From: an uncultured Actinomycetes bacterium
GTDB taxonomy: Bacteria > Actinomycetota > Actinomycetes > Mycobacteriales > Nakamurellaceae
Direction: 5' to 3'
NCBI GenBank assembly: GCA_937926105.1
Contig: CALANS010000013.1
Coordinates: forward strand, 1 to 5,377
Length of the DNA: 5,377 nucleotides
Position numbers and translations under genes: made by a program. The notes under the pieces are model-generated. The model saw nothing but the letters and a program-made list of their open reading frames with translations, did not search any database and was not told the origin of the DNA. This document shows, piece by piece, positions 1 through 5,377 of this stretch. Numbering within the stretch: position 1 is the first letter of the stretch; every line of letters starts with the position of its first letter.

Positions 1-1
1 C

Positions 2-253
2 GTTCTGGGGAATGTCCGGATATTCGATGGCACAACGCGCGATACCCGAATTTACGGATACGCGGCACAAAGCATCGTCTCCCGAATGTCCGGGTGGGCC
101 GCGCCGATAGCGCTCAACGCGGCACTGGTGGTCTCGCTACCGATGCTCCTGGCCACCTTCGGAGTCGGCTCCGCCGCCGTCGTGGCGACCTATATGGCGT
201 TGAACCGCACCACGGACAGCGCGCCGATCACGGCAATCCCATCGCCCGAATGA
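2..253 (+). CDS. C-terminal fragment of an integral membrane transporter, probably MFS
   Basis: This is the 3' end of a gene that enters from the left edge; 83 residues are visible before the TGA at 251-253. It opens with a soluble loop carrying RDTRIYGYAAQ, followed by SRMSGWAAP. An almost uninterrupted hydrophobic stretch of about 34 residues follows (from APIALNAALVV to VVATYMAL), and then a short polar tail ending in SPE. A loop with an arginine, then a Gly/Ala-rich helix with an arginine and a proline, then the last hydrophobic segment, resembles TM10-loop-TM11-TM12 of MFS metabolite symporters; that family call is inference from pattern. The stop lies 38 bp before the ATG at 292 of the nucleoside hydrolase region, so the two were probably co-transcribed. 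The transporter may have imported a nucleoside or related substrate for the hydrolase. Alternatives are another polytopic permease family or a decayed gene remnant. Confidence 0.6.
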   Translation, partial: VLGNVRIFDGTTRDTRIYGYAAQSIVSRMSGWAAPIALNAALVVSLPMLLATFGVGSAAVVATYMALNRTTDSAPITAIPSPE

Positions 254-278
254 CAGCGGGCATCACCATGAACCAGAC

Positions 279-284
279 AAGGAG
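279..284 (+). promoter_or_regulatory. Shine-Dalgarno AAGGAG for the ATG at 292
   Basis: AAGGAG lies 7 nt upstream of the ATG at 292-294, an ideal spacing. It is 21 nt from the GTG at 306, which is too far for normal initiation. This site therefore indicates that ribosomes start at 292, which is not in the frame of the nucleoside hydrolase. That is the main reason to question the hydrolase start. Confidence 0.65.
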
Positions 285-291
285 TGCCGCA

Positions 292-309
292 ATGGGAAAA
301 AACGTGTGA
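292..309 (+). other. Five-codon leader reading frame (MGKNV-stop) with a slippery A-AAA-AAC heptamer, overlapping the hydrolase start
   Basis: From ATG 292 the frame reads Met-Gly-Lys-Asn-Val and then TGA (307-309). The hydrolase frame, read backwards from GTG 306, gives Gly-Lys-Lys-Arg just before Val-Ile-Leu-Asp. That is what the N-terminus of a nucleoside hydrolase should look like, but it lacks a start codon. Three readings fit. First, one G may have been lost (by mutation or sequencing error) in the GGGAAAAAA run, since adding it restores Met-Gly-Lys-Lys-Arg-Val-Ile-Leu-Asp. Second, a -1 slip on A-AAA-AAC (297-303) would move ribosomes into the CGT GTG ATT frame. Third, the mini-ORF may be translated and GTG 306, which overlaps its stop as GTGA, restarts by coupling. 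The sequence alone does not decide; the first reading is the simplest. Confidence 0.45.
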
Positions 310-1055
310 TTCTCGATGTCGATACGGGCACGGATGACGCCGTGGCAGTAATGCTCGCCAGGCTCAGTGACACGATCGACCTGATCGGCTGCACGACGGT
401 GTGGGGAAACTCTGCAGTCGAGCACACCACGGCGAACACGCTGCGGGTGTTGGGCCACATCGGACGGTCCGACGTTCCGGTGCACAAGGGTTTGGGCGCC
501 CCCTTCGGCCGGCGGCGACCGAAGCTCGGCGAAGCCGAGTTCCTCGCCCGCATACACCCCCCTGTTCTCGCGCTGCCGGATCCCGTCAGCTCGGTTCGGC
601 CGGAGCCGGTGGTTCGGTGGTTAGTGGACACGATCAAGGCCTCGCCCGAGCCGGTCACGCTGGTGCCGGTGGCGCCCATGACGAATATCGCGGCGGCGGT
701 GACCCTCGATCCATCCATCGTTGACAACGTGGAGGAAGTCGTGATCATGGGCGGTGCCCACGACTTCGGCAATAGCACCGCTGCCGCGGAGGGCAACATC
801 TGGCACGACCCCGTCGCGGCCGACGTGGTGTTCCGGGCCAGCTTCCGGCGCATCGTGCTAGTGCCACTAGATGCCACTCATCGAGCGCTGATCACGGCGG
901 ACCAAACGAGAACGCTCCGCAGTCGCGGCACGCCGGCCGCGACGGCAACCGCCGACCTGATCGACGTGCGGATCGCGGCGCATACCACCGACCAACCCGA
1001 GCCCATACCAAACAGCGCGGCCGTGCACGACCCGCGCATGACCGGACGTTATTGA
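306..1055 (+). CDS. Inosine-uridine-preferring nucleoside hydrolase, C-terminally truncated, start out of frame with its RBS
   Basis: Cytoplasmic enzyme that hydrolyses the N-glycosidic bond of nucleosides to a free base and ribose (purine/pyrimidine salvage). Family signatures are clear. The N-terminal metal/ribose motif LDVDTGTDDA has Asp at 6, 10 and 11. MTNIAAA carries Thr126-Asn127. MGGA at 148-151 is followed by Asn156, Glu162 and Asn164 in the AEGNIWHDP segment, then VPLDATHRALIT, and the catalytic His241-Asp242 in VHDP. Only seven residues follow that motif before TGA, whereas family members are normally about 310-330 residues, so the last helices are missing. Neither other + frame continues the C-terminus beyond 1055. 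The start is also doubtful: GTG 306 lacks an RBS at proper distance, and the well-placed ATG 292 is one base out of frame. All visible catalytic residues are present, but folding without the C-terminus is doubtful. Probably a decaying gene or a deletion product. It sits between two transporter genes, as in a nucleoside uptake/salvage cluster. Family certain; functionality uncertain. Confidence 0.85.
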   Translation: MILDVDTGTDDAVAVMLARLSDTIDLIGCTTVWGNSAVEHTTANTLRVLGHIGRSDVPVHKGLGAPFGRRRPKLGEAEFLARIHPPVLALPDPVSSVRPEPVVRWLVDTIKASPEPVTLVPVAPMTNIAAAVTLDPSIVDNVEEVVIMGGAHDFGNSTAAAEGNIWHDPVAADVVFRASFRRIVLVPLDATHRALITADQTRTLRSRGTPAATATADLIDVRIAAHTTDQPEPIPNSAAVHDPRMTGRY

Positions 1056-1113
1056 TGTGACATATCAGAAGAAAGACCCGACATCCGGATGAGGGTTCTT
1101 CGGACTATCACTC

Positions 1114-2262
1114 TTGAACGCATTGCCGGCCATGGCAACGGACATTTACTCACCGTCACTACCGGAAATGGTGACAGAGTTGCGCACGAGCGGACCGGCT
1201 GTCCAATTGACTATTTCCGGTTTTATGTTCGGAATGGCCTTCGGGCAAATGCTCGGCGGGTCGCTATCGGACGCATGGGGACGTCGCCGCCTGCTGCTGG
1301 CCGGCGAGGCGACGTGCCTCCTGGCGACGGTGGCGTGCGCAACCGCCCCCACGATCGAGGTCCTGATCGCGGCTCGAACGGCGCAAGGTGTTTCCGGTGC
1401 GTTCGGCGTGGCCATTGCGCGAGCGATCGTCATCGATGTCGCCAGCGGACCCCGCATGGCACGGATCATTGCGACACTCATGGCGATCGTAGGCATCACC
1501 CCGATCGTCGGCCCGATCGTCGGCTCGGTGTTGGCGACCATCTGGAACTGGCGCGCAGTGTTCTGGCTGATCGCCGCGACCCTGGCGGTGAACTACGTCA
1601 TCATTGTGAAAAGCGTCCCGGAGACGCTGCCCCGTGAGCAGCGGCGAGCAGCGACCGTCCGCGGCGTTCTTGATTCAATTATCGATGTGCTCTCGCGTCG
1701 CCGGTATGTTGGGTATCTCCTCGCCTTCGTGTTCGCGTTCGCGGCATTTTTCGCCTATGTTGCGGCGGCGCCGTTCATCACGCAGGTGGTTCACGATTTG
1801 TCCCCGATCTGGTACGGCGCCGCGTTCTCTTCGGGCGCCGTCGTGATGACGACGTCGTTCGCGGTATCGGCCAGGCTGGCGGGGCGGGTGGATCCCGAGC
1901 GATTGCTCCACGTCGGGCTGCGTGGACTGGTGGTCGCCGGCGCGGTGATGCTCGCCGGTTCGCTGGCCGGAATGCCACTGTGGGTATTTTTCCTGGGAAT
2001 CCTGATACTCGTAATCTCGATGGGGCAAGCGATCCCGAATGGCACGGTCCAAGTGCTGGAACAGGCGCGCGACGCCGGCGGCACGGCATCGGCCATCCTC
2101 GGCTTCACGCAATTCCTCTTGGCGGCGGCAGTGGCACCTCTGGTGAGCCTGGCCGGGACGGACGACCCGCGACCCTTCGGGGTGACGATGGCCGCAGGGG
2201 CGCTGCTGGCGCTGGCCGTGTTCCGCGCCCTGGCCCGACGCCCGCGCCCTGGCCAGGCCTAG
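1114..2262 (+). CDS. MFS multidrug/metabolite exporter, Bcr/CflA type
   Basis: Inner-membrane proton antiporter of the major facilitator superfamily; substrate unknown (drugs, or nucleosides/purines given the neighbour). The segment LPAMATDIYSPSLPEM at the end of TM1 is typical of the Bcr/CflA subfamily. MFS motif A is at residues 49-59 (GSLSDAWGRRR) between TM2 and TM3. An arginine-containing TM4 (AIARAIVID) follows. The antiporter motif C is at about 127-138 (GITPIVGPIVGS) in TM5, followed by NWRAVFWL. Further hydrophobic helices run to the polar tail RRPRPGQA, and length (382) is near the family norm of about 390-410. The start is uncertain. TTG 1114 begins inside TM1, while the same frame is open back to 1093 and encodes GFFGLSLL, which completes the helix but has no ATG or GTG. 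The ATG at 1089, preceded by a purine-rich AGAAGAAAG (1069-1077), is in a different frame. A small indel or an unrecognised start is likely. Confidence 0.85.
   Translation: MNALPAMATDIYSPSLPEMVTELRTSGPAVQLTISGFMFGMAFGQMLGGSLSDAWGRRRLLLAGEATCLLATVACATAPTIEVLIAARTAQGVSGAFGVAIARAIVIDVASGPRMARIIATLMAIVGITPIVGPIVGSVLATIWNWRAVFWLIAATLAVNYVIIVKSVPETLPREQRRAATVRGVLDSIIDVLSRRRYVGYLLAFVFAFAAFFAYVAAAPFITQVVHDLSPIWYGAAFSSGAVVMTTSFAVSARLAGRVDPERLLHVGLRGLVVAGAVMLAGSLAGMPLWVFFLGILILVISMGQAIPNGTVQVLEQARDAGGTASAILGFTQFLLAAAVAPLVSLAGTDDPRPFGVTMAAGALLALAVFRALARRPRPGQA
1501..1524 (+). repeat. Exact 12-bp tandem duplication inside the exporter's motif C
   Basis: The unit CCGATCGTCGGC occurs twice back to back and encodes Pro-Ile-Val-Gly twice, giving the TPIVGPIVGS segment of TM5. 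The spacing of Gly and Pro still fits the antiporter motif, so this is probably a normal part of the helix made from identical codons rather than a damaging duplication. Confidence 0.6.
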
Positions 2263-2309
2263 GGCTCGCGACAGAATATCCCGGGTTTTAGGCGTGAGGG
2301 CCTTACCCA

Positions 2310-2331
2310 CATCTGGGGCATACCCCAAATG
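2310..2331. promoter_or_regulatory. Candidate resolvase crossover site (res subsite I): 22-bp imperfect palindrome with central AT
   Basis: The left half-site CATCTGGGGC and the right half-site ACCCCAAATG flank a central AT (2320-2321); 9 of 11 base pairs are symmetric. Small serine recombinases cut a two-base central overlap within an imperfect palindrome, usually upstream of their own gene. This site lies 127-148 bp before the recombinase start, the position expected of subsite I in Tn3-family res regions. The inner part (TGGGG-CATA-CCCCA, 2314-2327) could also form a short RNA hairpin and might help to end the exporter transcript, but no U-tract follows. The res assignment is inference from symmetry and position. 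Confidence 0.45.
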
Positions 2332-2360
2332 AACGGACGTATGACGGCGATGACGCGGTT

Positions 2361-2441
2361 CCAGATGAAGCTTGATTCTGCATTGATAGACACTCGTCGC
2401 CCGATCCCATAGAGTCGATCTGGACAGGATTGCGGCGGATC
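2361..2441. promoter_or_regulatory. Possible res accessory subsites II and III
   Basis: The half-site core of the palindrome at 2310 recurs here. CCAGATG at 2361-2367 is the inverse complement of the CATCTGG at 2310-2316, and ATCTGG recurs in direct orientation at 2418-2423. A 25-bp block from 2417 to 2441 begins with GATC and ends with GATC, which would fit a short subsite III, though its inner arms match poorly. A separate perfect 8-bp inverted repeat, CCCGATCC (2400-2407) and GGATCGGG (2437-2444), flanks the promoter -10 and the likely transcription start. Accessory resolvase sites that overlap the recombinase promoter would give autorepression. Subsite limits are approximate and this is suggestive only. 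Confidence 0.3.
2387..2415 (+). promoter_or_regulatory. Promoter for the recombinase / nuclease-helicase operon
   Basis: A -35 hexamer TAGACA (2387-2392; one mismatch to TTGACA) and a -10 hexamer TAGAGT (2410-2415; fits TANNNT) are separated by exactly 17 bp. Transcription would start near 2422, leaving a leader of about 35 nt before GTG 2458. It lies within the candidate res region, so recombinase binding could repress it. A purine-rich GGGAG at 2442-2446 and GGGGTGG at 2448-2454 are possible ribosome binding sites, neither ideal. Confidence 0.5.
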
Positions 2442-2457
2442 GGGAGCGGGGTGGGCA

Positions 2458-3081
2458 GTGCGGGTCGGCTATGTGCGGGTGTCCACCATCGATCAGCACA
2501 CAGACCGGCAACTCGTCGGCGTCGACGTGGAGAAGGTGTTCACGGACAAGGCCTCCGGCAAGGACGTGCACCGGCCCGAGCTCCAGGCGGCGCTGGGCTT
2601 CGTCCGCGAGGGCGACACCCTGGTGGTGCACTCGATGGACCGGCTGGCCCGTAACCTCGGCGATCTGCGCGCCACGGTCACCGATCTGACGGGCAGGGGA
2701 GTGACGGTCGAGTTCGTCAAGGAGCACCTCGAGTTCAAGCCCGCAGGTAACTCCAACATGGACACGCTGCTACTCAACGTGATGGGGGCATTCGCCGAGT
2801 TCGAGCGAGCCTTGTCGAAGGAACGGCAGCGCGAGGGTATCGAGCAGGCCAAGCTGCGCGGCGCCTACAAAGGCCGCAAACCCGTGCTCAACCCCGAGCA
2901 GATTGATGAGCTTCGCGCCCGCGCCGTCGCCGGCGAGCCAAAAACCGTACTGGCCAAGCACTTCGGCATCGGCCGCGCCACCGTGTACAACTACCTGTCG
3001 ACATCCGGCGCAGTATCGATAGACGCCCCAAGCCCTGCCGATCAGGGTAATGAATCCATCGACCGCACGAAATCCGAGTGA
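2458..3081 (+). CDS. Small serine recombinase (resolvase/invertase family, Tn3 TnpR-like)
   Basis: Site-specific DNA recombinase that acts as a tetramer through a 5'-phosphoserine intermediate to resolve or invert DNA between two sites. The catalytic domain starts at once with GYVRVSTIDQ: Arg7 and nucleophile Ser9. Next come FTDKASGKDVHRPEL (28-42), VVHSMDRLARN with catalytic Arg62 and Arg65, and the long dimerisation helix around 103-132 (LLLNVMGAFAEFERALSKER). GAYKGRKP (135-142) is the minor-groove linker, and a C-terminal helix-turn-helix spans about 145-180 (LAKHFGIGRATVYNYL). A Ser/Asp-rich tail of about 25 residues ends the protein. The length of 207 is slightly above the usual 180-200 because of this tail. 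GTG 2458 places the conserved motif at the very N-terminus, as in the family. Its own promoter and a res-like region lie upstream; the next gene begins 9 bp after its stop, so both share a transcript. No transposase gene is visible. It could be a transposon resolvase remnant, a plasmid or island multimer resolvase, or an invertase. Confidence 0.95.
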   Translation: MRVGYVRVSTIDQHTDRQLVGVDVEKVFTDKASGKDVHRPELQAALGFVREGDTLVVHSMDRLARNLGDLRATVTDLTGRGVTVEFVKEHLEFKPAGNSNMDTLLLNVMGAFAEFERALSKERQREGIEQAKLRGAYKGRKPVLNPEQIDELRARAVAGEPKTVLAKHFGIGRATVYNYLSTSGAVSIDAPSPADQGNESIDRTKSE

Positions 3082-3090
3082 GCCGCACAT

Positions 3091-5377
3091 ATGCCCAACA
3101 TCTTCGACAACCTCACCGACGACTCACGGCTGAAGCCGGCCCTTCGGGATTCACTGGAAGATTTCGACACCGTGGATGTCGCCACGGGCTATCTCGACCT
3201 GCGGGGCTGGTCGGCGTTCGCCGACATCATCGAGAAGAAGCGCTCGGCGCCAGGCCCGGACGACGCGCCCGTAGCCCGCGTGCTGGTAGGCATGGTCGCG
3301 CCATCGGATTCGCAGGAGATCTTGAACTCGCTCCAGGACGACGTGCAGCCGCCAGCCTACGGCTCTAACATTCACGACCGGGAGAAGGCGCTCGCCCGCC
3401 GCGACCAGCTGGTAAAGCACCTGCGTAATCAGCTGATGCGCGGGCTCGCCACCGCGGCGGGGCAGGCCACCTTGCAGACGCTCAAGGCGCAGCTGGCCGA
3501 CGGCGCGGTCGAGATGAAGGTGTTCACCGAGAAGCCGTTGCATGGCAAGACGTATCTGTTTCACGCACCGGAGAAGAAGCACGGTGCCCGCTGGGGGTAT
3601 GTCGGCTCGTCGAATCTGACGGGGGCGGGACTGTACTCGAATCTCGAGTTGAACATCGACGTTCAGGACTCGGACGCGACCGCAAAGCTCGCCGCGTGGT
3701 TCGACGCCCGCTGGGACGACCGGTTCTCCCTGTCGATCAGCGCGGAGATCATCGAGCTGATCAGCCAGTCGTGGGCCGATCAGCAGCAGCCGACCCCGTT
3801 CGAGGTCTACCTCAAGGTGTGTCATGCCATGTCGCAGGACGCACGCGATGGCATGGGCTATGTGCTGCCCGCCTCCATGCACAAGCTGTTGTTGGACTAC
3901 CAGGAGTCGGCGGTGCGCACCATGGCCAGGCGGATCGTGCGCCGGGGTGGCACGATGCTCGGCGACGTCGTCGGCTTGGGCAAGACCCTCACCGCGGTGG
4001 CGGTCGCTCTGATGTTGGAGGCGGCAGAGGACTATTCGACGCTGATCTTGTGCCCGAAGAACCTGGTGCAGATGTGGCAGGAGCACGTCGAGGCCTACGA
4101 CATCAACGGCCGGGTCGTCTCGTATTCGATGGTCGACAAGATCCTGCCTGAGCTCAAGCGGTTCAACCTGGTGATCTGCGACGAGTCGCATAACCTGCGC
4201 AACAACGGCACTGTGGCCTACGAGGCGATTCACCGCTACATCCGCGCGAACGCGTGCAAGGTGCTGCTCCTGACCGCGACCCCGTACAACCTGGCGTTCA
4301 CCGATGTTGCGAACCAGATCGGCCTGTACGTCGATGATGACGACGATCTGGGTATCGTGCCGACCGCCGCGATCATCAAAGACCCGAACCTGGTGACGAA
4401 GGTCGACGGGAAGATCAACACTCTGGCTGCATTCCGCCGCTCGGAGGAGCCGGACGACTGGAAACGGCTGATGAGCGACCATCTGGTGCGCCGCACCCGA
4501 TCGTTCATCAAACGCACCGCTAAAACCGAGCAGGTCATCGGACCGGACGGCAAGACCACGACCCGTGAGTATCTGCAGTTCGCCGACGGCACCAAGTTCT
4601 TCTTCCCGACCCGGGTACCGAAGCCTTTGAGTCACGACTTCAGCGATGACGACCCGGCGCGATTGATGGAAGACGACGAGACGCTGGACGCCATCCACGC
4701 CCTAGGTTTGCCGCGGTACCGGCTGGCCGACTACGACAACCCGCGAGCGCTCCACACCGAGGCCGACACCAAGGTCCTCGATGACATCCGCACCGGCCGC
4801 GGCAACGTGTCCGGGTTCGTGCGGATCGGGCTTTTCAAACGCCTCTCGTCGTCGGGGCATTCGTTCATCTTGTCGCTGCAACGCCAGCGGGCCCGCAATG
4901 AGTTGTTCGTGTACGCGATCGACAACAAACTGCCCGTGCCGCTGGGCACGTTCACCGACCGGCAGATCGCCATCAGCGACGAGGACTTCGAAGACGAAGC
5001 CGCGCGGCACGGCACGGCCGCAACCCGCTACGCCGAGCTGCGCAAGACACTGCCGGCCTCGACGAAGTGGGTCAACACCACCGTGTTCAAGCCAGCGCTG
5101 CGGGCGGATCTGGTGCGCGACAACGACACGCTCACCGGCCTGTTGGATCGGTTCGGCAGTTGGGATCCGACACGGGACTCGAAGATCAACGCCCTGGTCG
5201 ATCTGCTGCAAAACCAGCACCCCGGCGAGAAAGTCCTCGTCTTCACCGAATACGTGGACACCGCCACCTACATCGCCGAGGCCCTGGAGGGCGCTGGCGT
5301 GCCGAACGTTGGGCTTGCCTCCGGCAACACCGACAACCCGGCGGCGATCGCCAGGAGATTCGCCCCCAAGTCGAACC
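3091..5377 (+). CDS. PLD-nuclease / SNF2-type helicase fusion protein, defence-associated type (3'-truncated by the window edge)
   Basis: The frame is open for 762 codons to the end of the window. Residues 1-250 hold a phospholipase-D-type nuclease module. It starts MPNIFDN, has GYLDLRGW at about 33-40 and VLVGM, and carries the active-site pair HGK (His151, Lys153) with GSSNLTGAG (172-180, Asn175). Only one HKD motif is evident, so dimerisation may complete the site. Residues from about 265 form an SF2/SNF2 motor: Q-motif-like DYQESAV (269-275), Walker A GDVVGLGKT (291-299), Walker B DESHN (364-368), and motif III LTATPYN (394-400). An insert-rich linker of about 300 residues follows, then motif IV VFTEYVDTA (717-725) and GNTD. 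Motifs V and VI lie beyond the window. The expected role is ATP-driven translocation on DNA coupled to nuclease action in a restriction-like or anti-phage system. The start ATG 3091 has a weak SD (GAGTGAG, 3076-3082), probably helped by coupling to the recombinase. Which system (DISARM DrmD-like, BREX/Hma-type helicase, or another) cannot be told without the downstream genes. Confidence 0.88.
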   Translation, partial: MPNIFDNLTDDSRLKPALRDSLEDFDTVDVATGYLDLRGWSAFADIIEKKRSAPGPDDAPVARVLVGMVAPSDSQEILNSLQDDVQPPAYGSNIHDREKALARRDQLVKHLRNQLMRGLATAAGQATLQTLKAQLADGAVEMKVFTEKPLHGKTYLFHAPEKKHGARWGYVGSSNLTGAGLYSNLELNIDVQDSDATAKLAAWFDARWDDRFSLSISAEIIELISQSWADQQQPTPFEVYLKVCHAMSQDARDGMGYVLPASMHKLLLDYQESAVRTMARRIVRRGGTMLGDVVGLGKTLTAVAVALMLEAAEDYSTLILCPKNLVQMWQEHVEAYDINGRVVSYSMVDKILPELKRFNLVICDESHNLRNNGTVAYEAIHRYIRANACKVLLLTATPYNLAFTDVANQIGLYVDDDDDLGIVPTAAIIKDPNLVTKVDGKINTLAAFRRSEEPDDWKRLMSDHLVRRTRSFIKRTAKTEQVIGPDGKTTTREYLQFADGTKFFFPTRVPKPLSHDFSDDDPARLMEDDETLDAIHALGLPRYRLADYDNPRALHTEADTKVLDDIRTGRGNVSGFVRIGLFKRLSSSGHSFILSLQRQRARNELFVYAIDNKLPVPLGTFTDRQIAISDEDFEDEAARHGTAATRYAELRKTLPASTKWVNTTVFKPALRADLVRDNDTLTGLLDRFGSWDPTRDSKINALVDLLQNQHPGEKVLVFTEYVDTATYIAEALEGAGVPNVGLASGNTDNPAAIARRFAPKSN

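Noticed and set aside
94..309. A 71-codon frame starting at 94
   Set aside because: It overlaps the transporter C-terminus in another frame and has an Arg/Gly-rich, non-protein-like composition. Only its last codons (from ATG 292) matter, as the leader discussed above.
858..870. Palindrome CTAGTG-C-CACTAG inside the nucleoside hydrolase gene
   Set aside because: Only 6-bp arms within a well-conserved coding segment (LVPLDATH) and no partner repeat; most likely chance.
1089..1637. A 182-codon + strand frame starting at ATG 1089
   Set aside because: Beyond the first few codons it is an Arg/His/Asp-rich shadow of the exporter. Only its start codon is of interest, as a possible displaced start of the exporter.
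2314..2327. TGGGG-CATA-CCCCA as a rho-independent terminator for the exporter
   Set aside because: The stem is only 5 bp and no U-tract follows. The symmetry extends outwards to 22 bp, which fits a recombinase site better, although a weak terminator role is not excluded.
1675..2727. A 350-codon open frame on the minus strand across the exporter end, the intergenic gap and the recombinase start
   Set aside because: It spans two real genes and their promoter, its translation is low-complexity Arg/His-rich, and it has no recognisable motif.
3151..4698. A 515-codon open frame on the minus strand opposite the PLD-SNF2 gene
   Set aside because: It is the codon-complement shadow common in high-GC genes. 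The + strand frame carries conserved nuclease and helicase motifs over the same bases, while the minus translation is Arg/Val/Gln-rich with no recognisable domain.

Overview
The base composition is high in G+C. One gene starts with GTG (two if the nucleoside hydrolase uses GTG 306), and a TTG start is the best available for the Bcr/CflA transporter. Together with the protein types this suggests an actinobacterium, perhaps of the mycobacterial/nocardioform group; the exact taxon cannot be read from the window. All genes I can support lie on the + strand. I see no tRNA, rRNA, CRISPR array or insertion-sequence transposase.

Left part (1-2262), small-molecule uptake and nucleoside metabolism: the C-terminal end of a membrane transporter (probably MFS), then a nucleoside hydrolase, then a Bcr/CflA-type MFS drug or metabolite exporter. 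The hydrolase and the exporter both look damaged or unusual at their ends. The only good Shine-Dalgarno/ATG pair for the hydrolase (279-294) is one base out of frame with the enzyme. The enzyme also stops just after its HDP active-site motif, lacking the roughly 60-70 C-terminal residues normal for the family. The exporter reading frame is open upstream to 1093 and encodes the rest of TM1, but has no in-frame ATG or GTG there. A nearby ATG at 1089 is out of frame.

Junction (2263-2457): a 195-bp non-coding stretch. It holds a 22-bp imperfect palindrome with a central AT (2310-2331), further copies of its half-site core (CCAGAT at 2361, ATCTGG at 2418), and a good sigma-70-like promoter (2387-2415). 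This is the layout expected of a resolvase res site that overlaps and regulates its own recombinase promoter.

Right part (2458-5377): a Tn3/invertase-type small serine recombinase, followed after 9 bp by a large gene that runs off the window. That gene encodes an N-terminal phospholipase-D-type nuclease module fused to an SNF2-type (superfamily 2) helicase. The fusion resembles helicases of anti-phage and restriction-like loci. The short spacing implies that recombinase and nuclease-helicase are one transcription unit. The most interesting hypothesis is that a res/resolvase unit delivers or controls a defence module here, with the crossover point at 2320/2321 marking the edge between the metabolic genes and the defence genes. 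The sequence downstream of the window would be needed to name the system.
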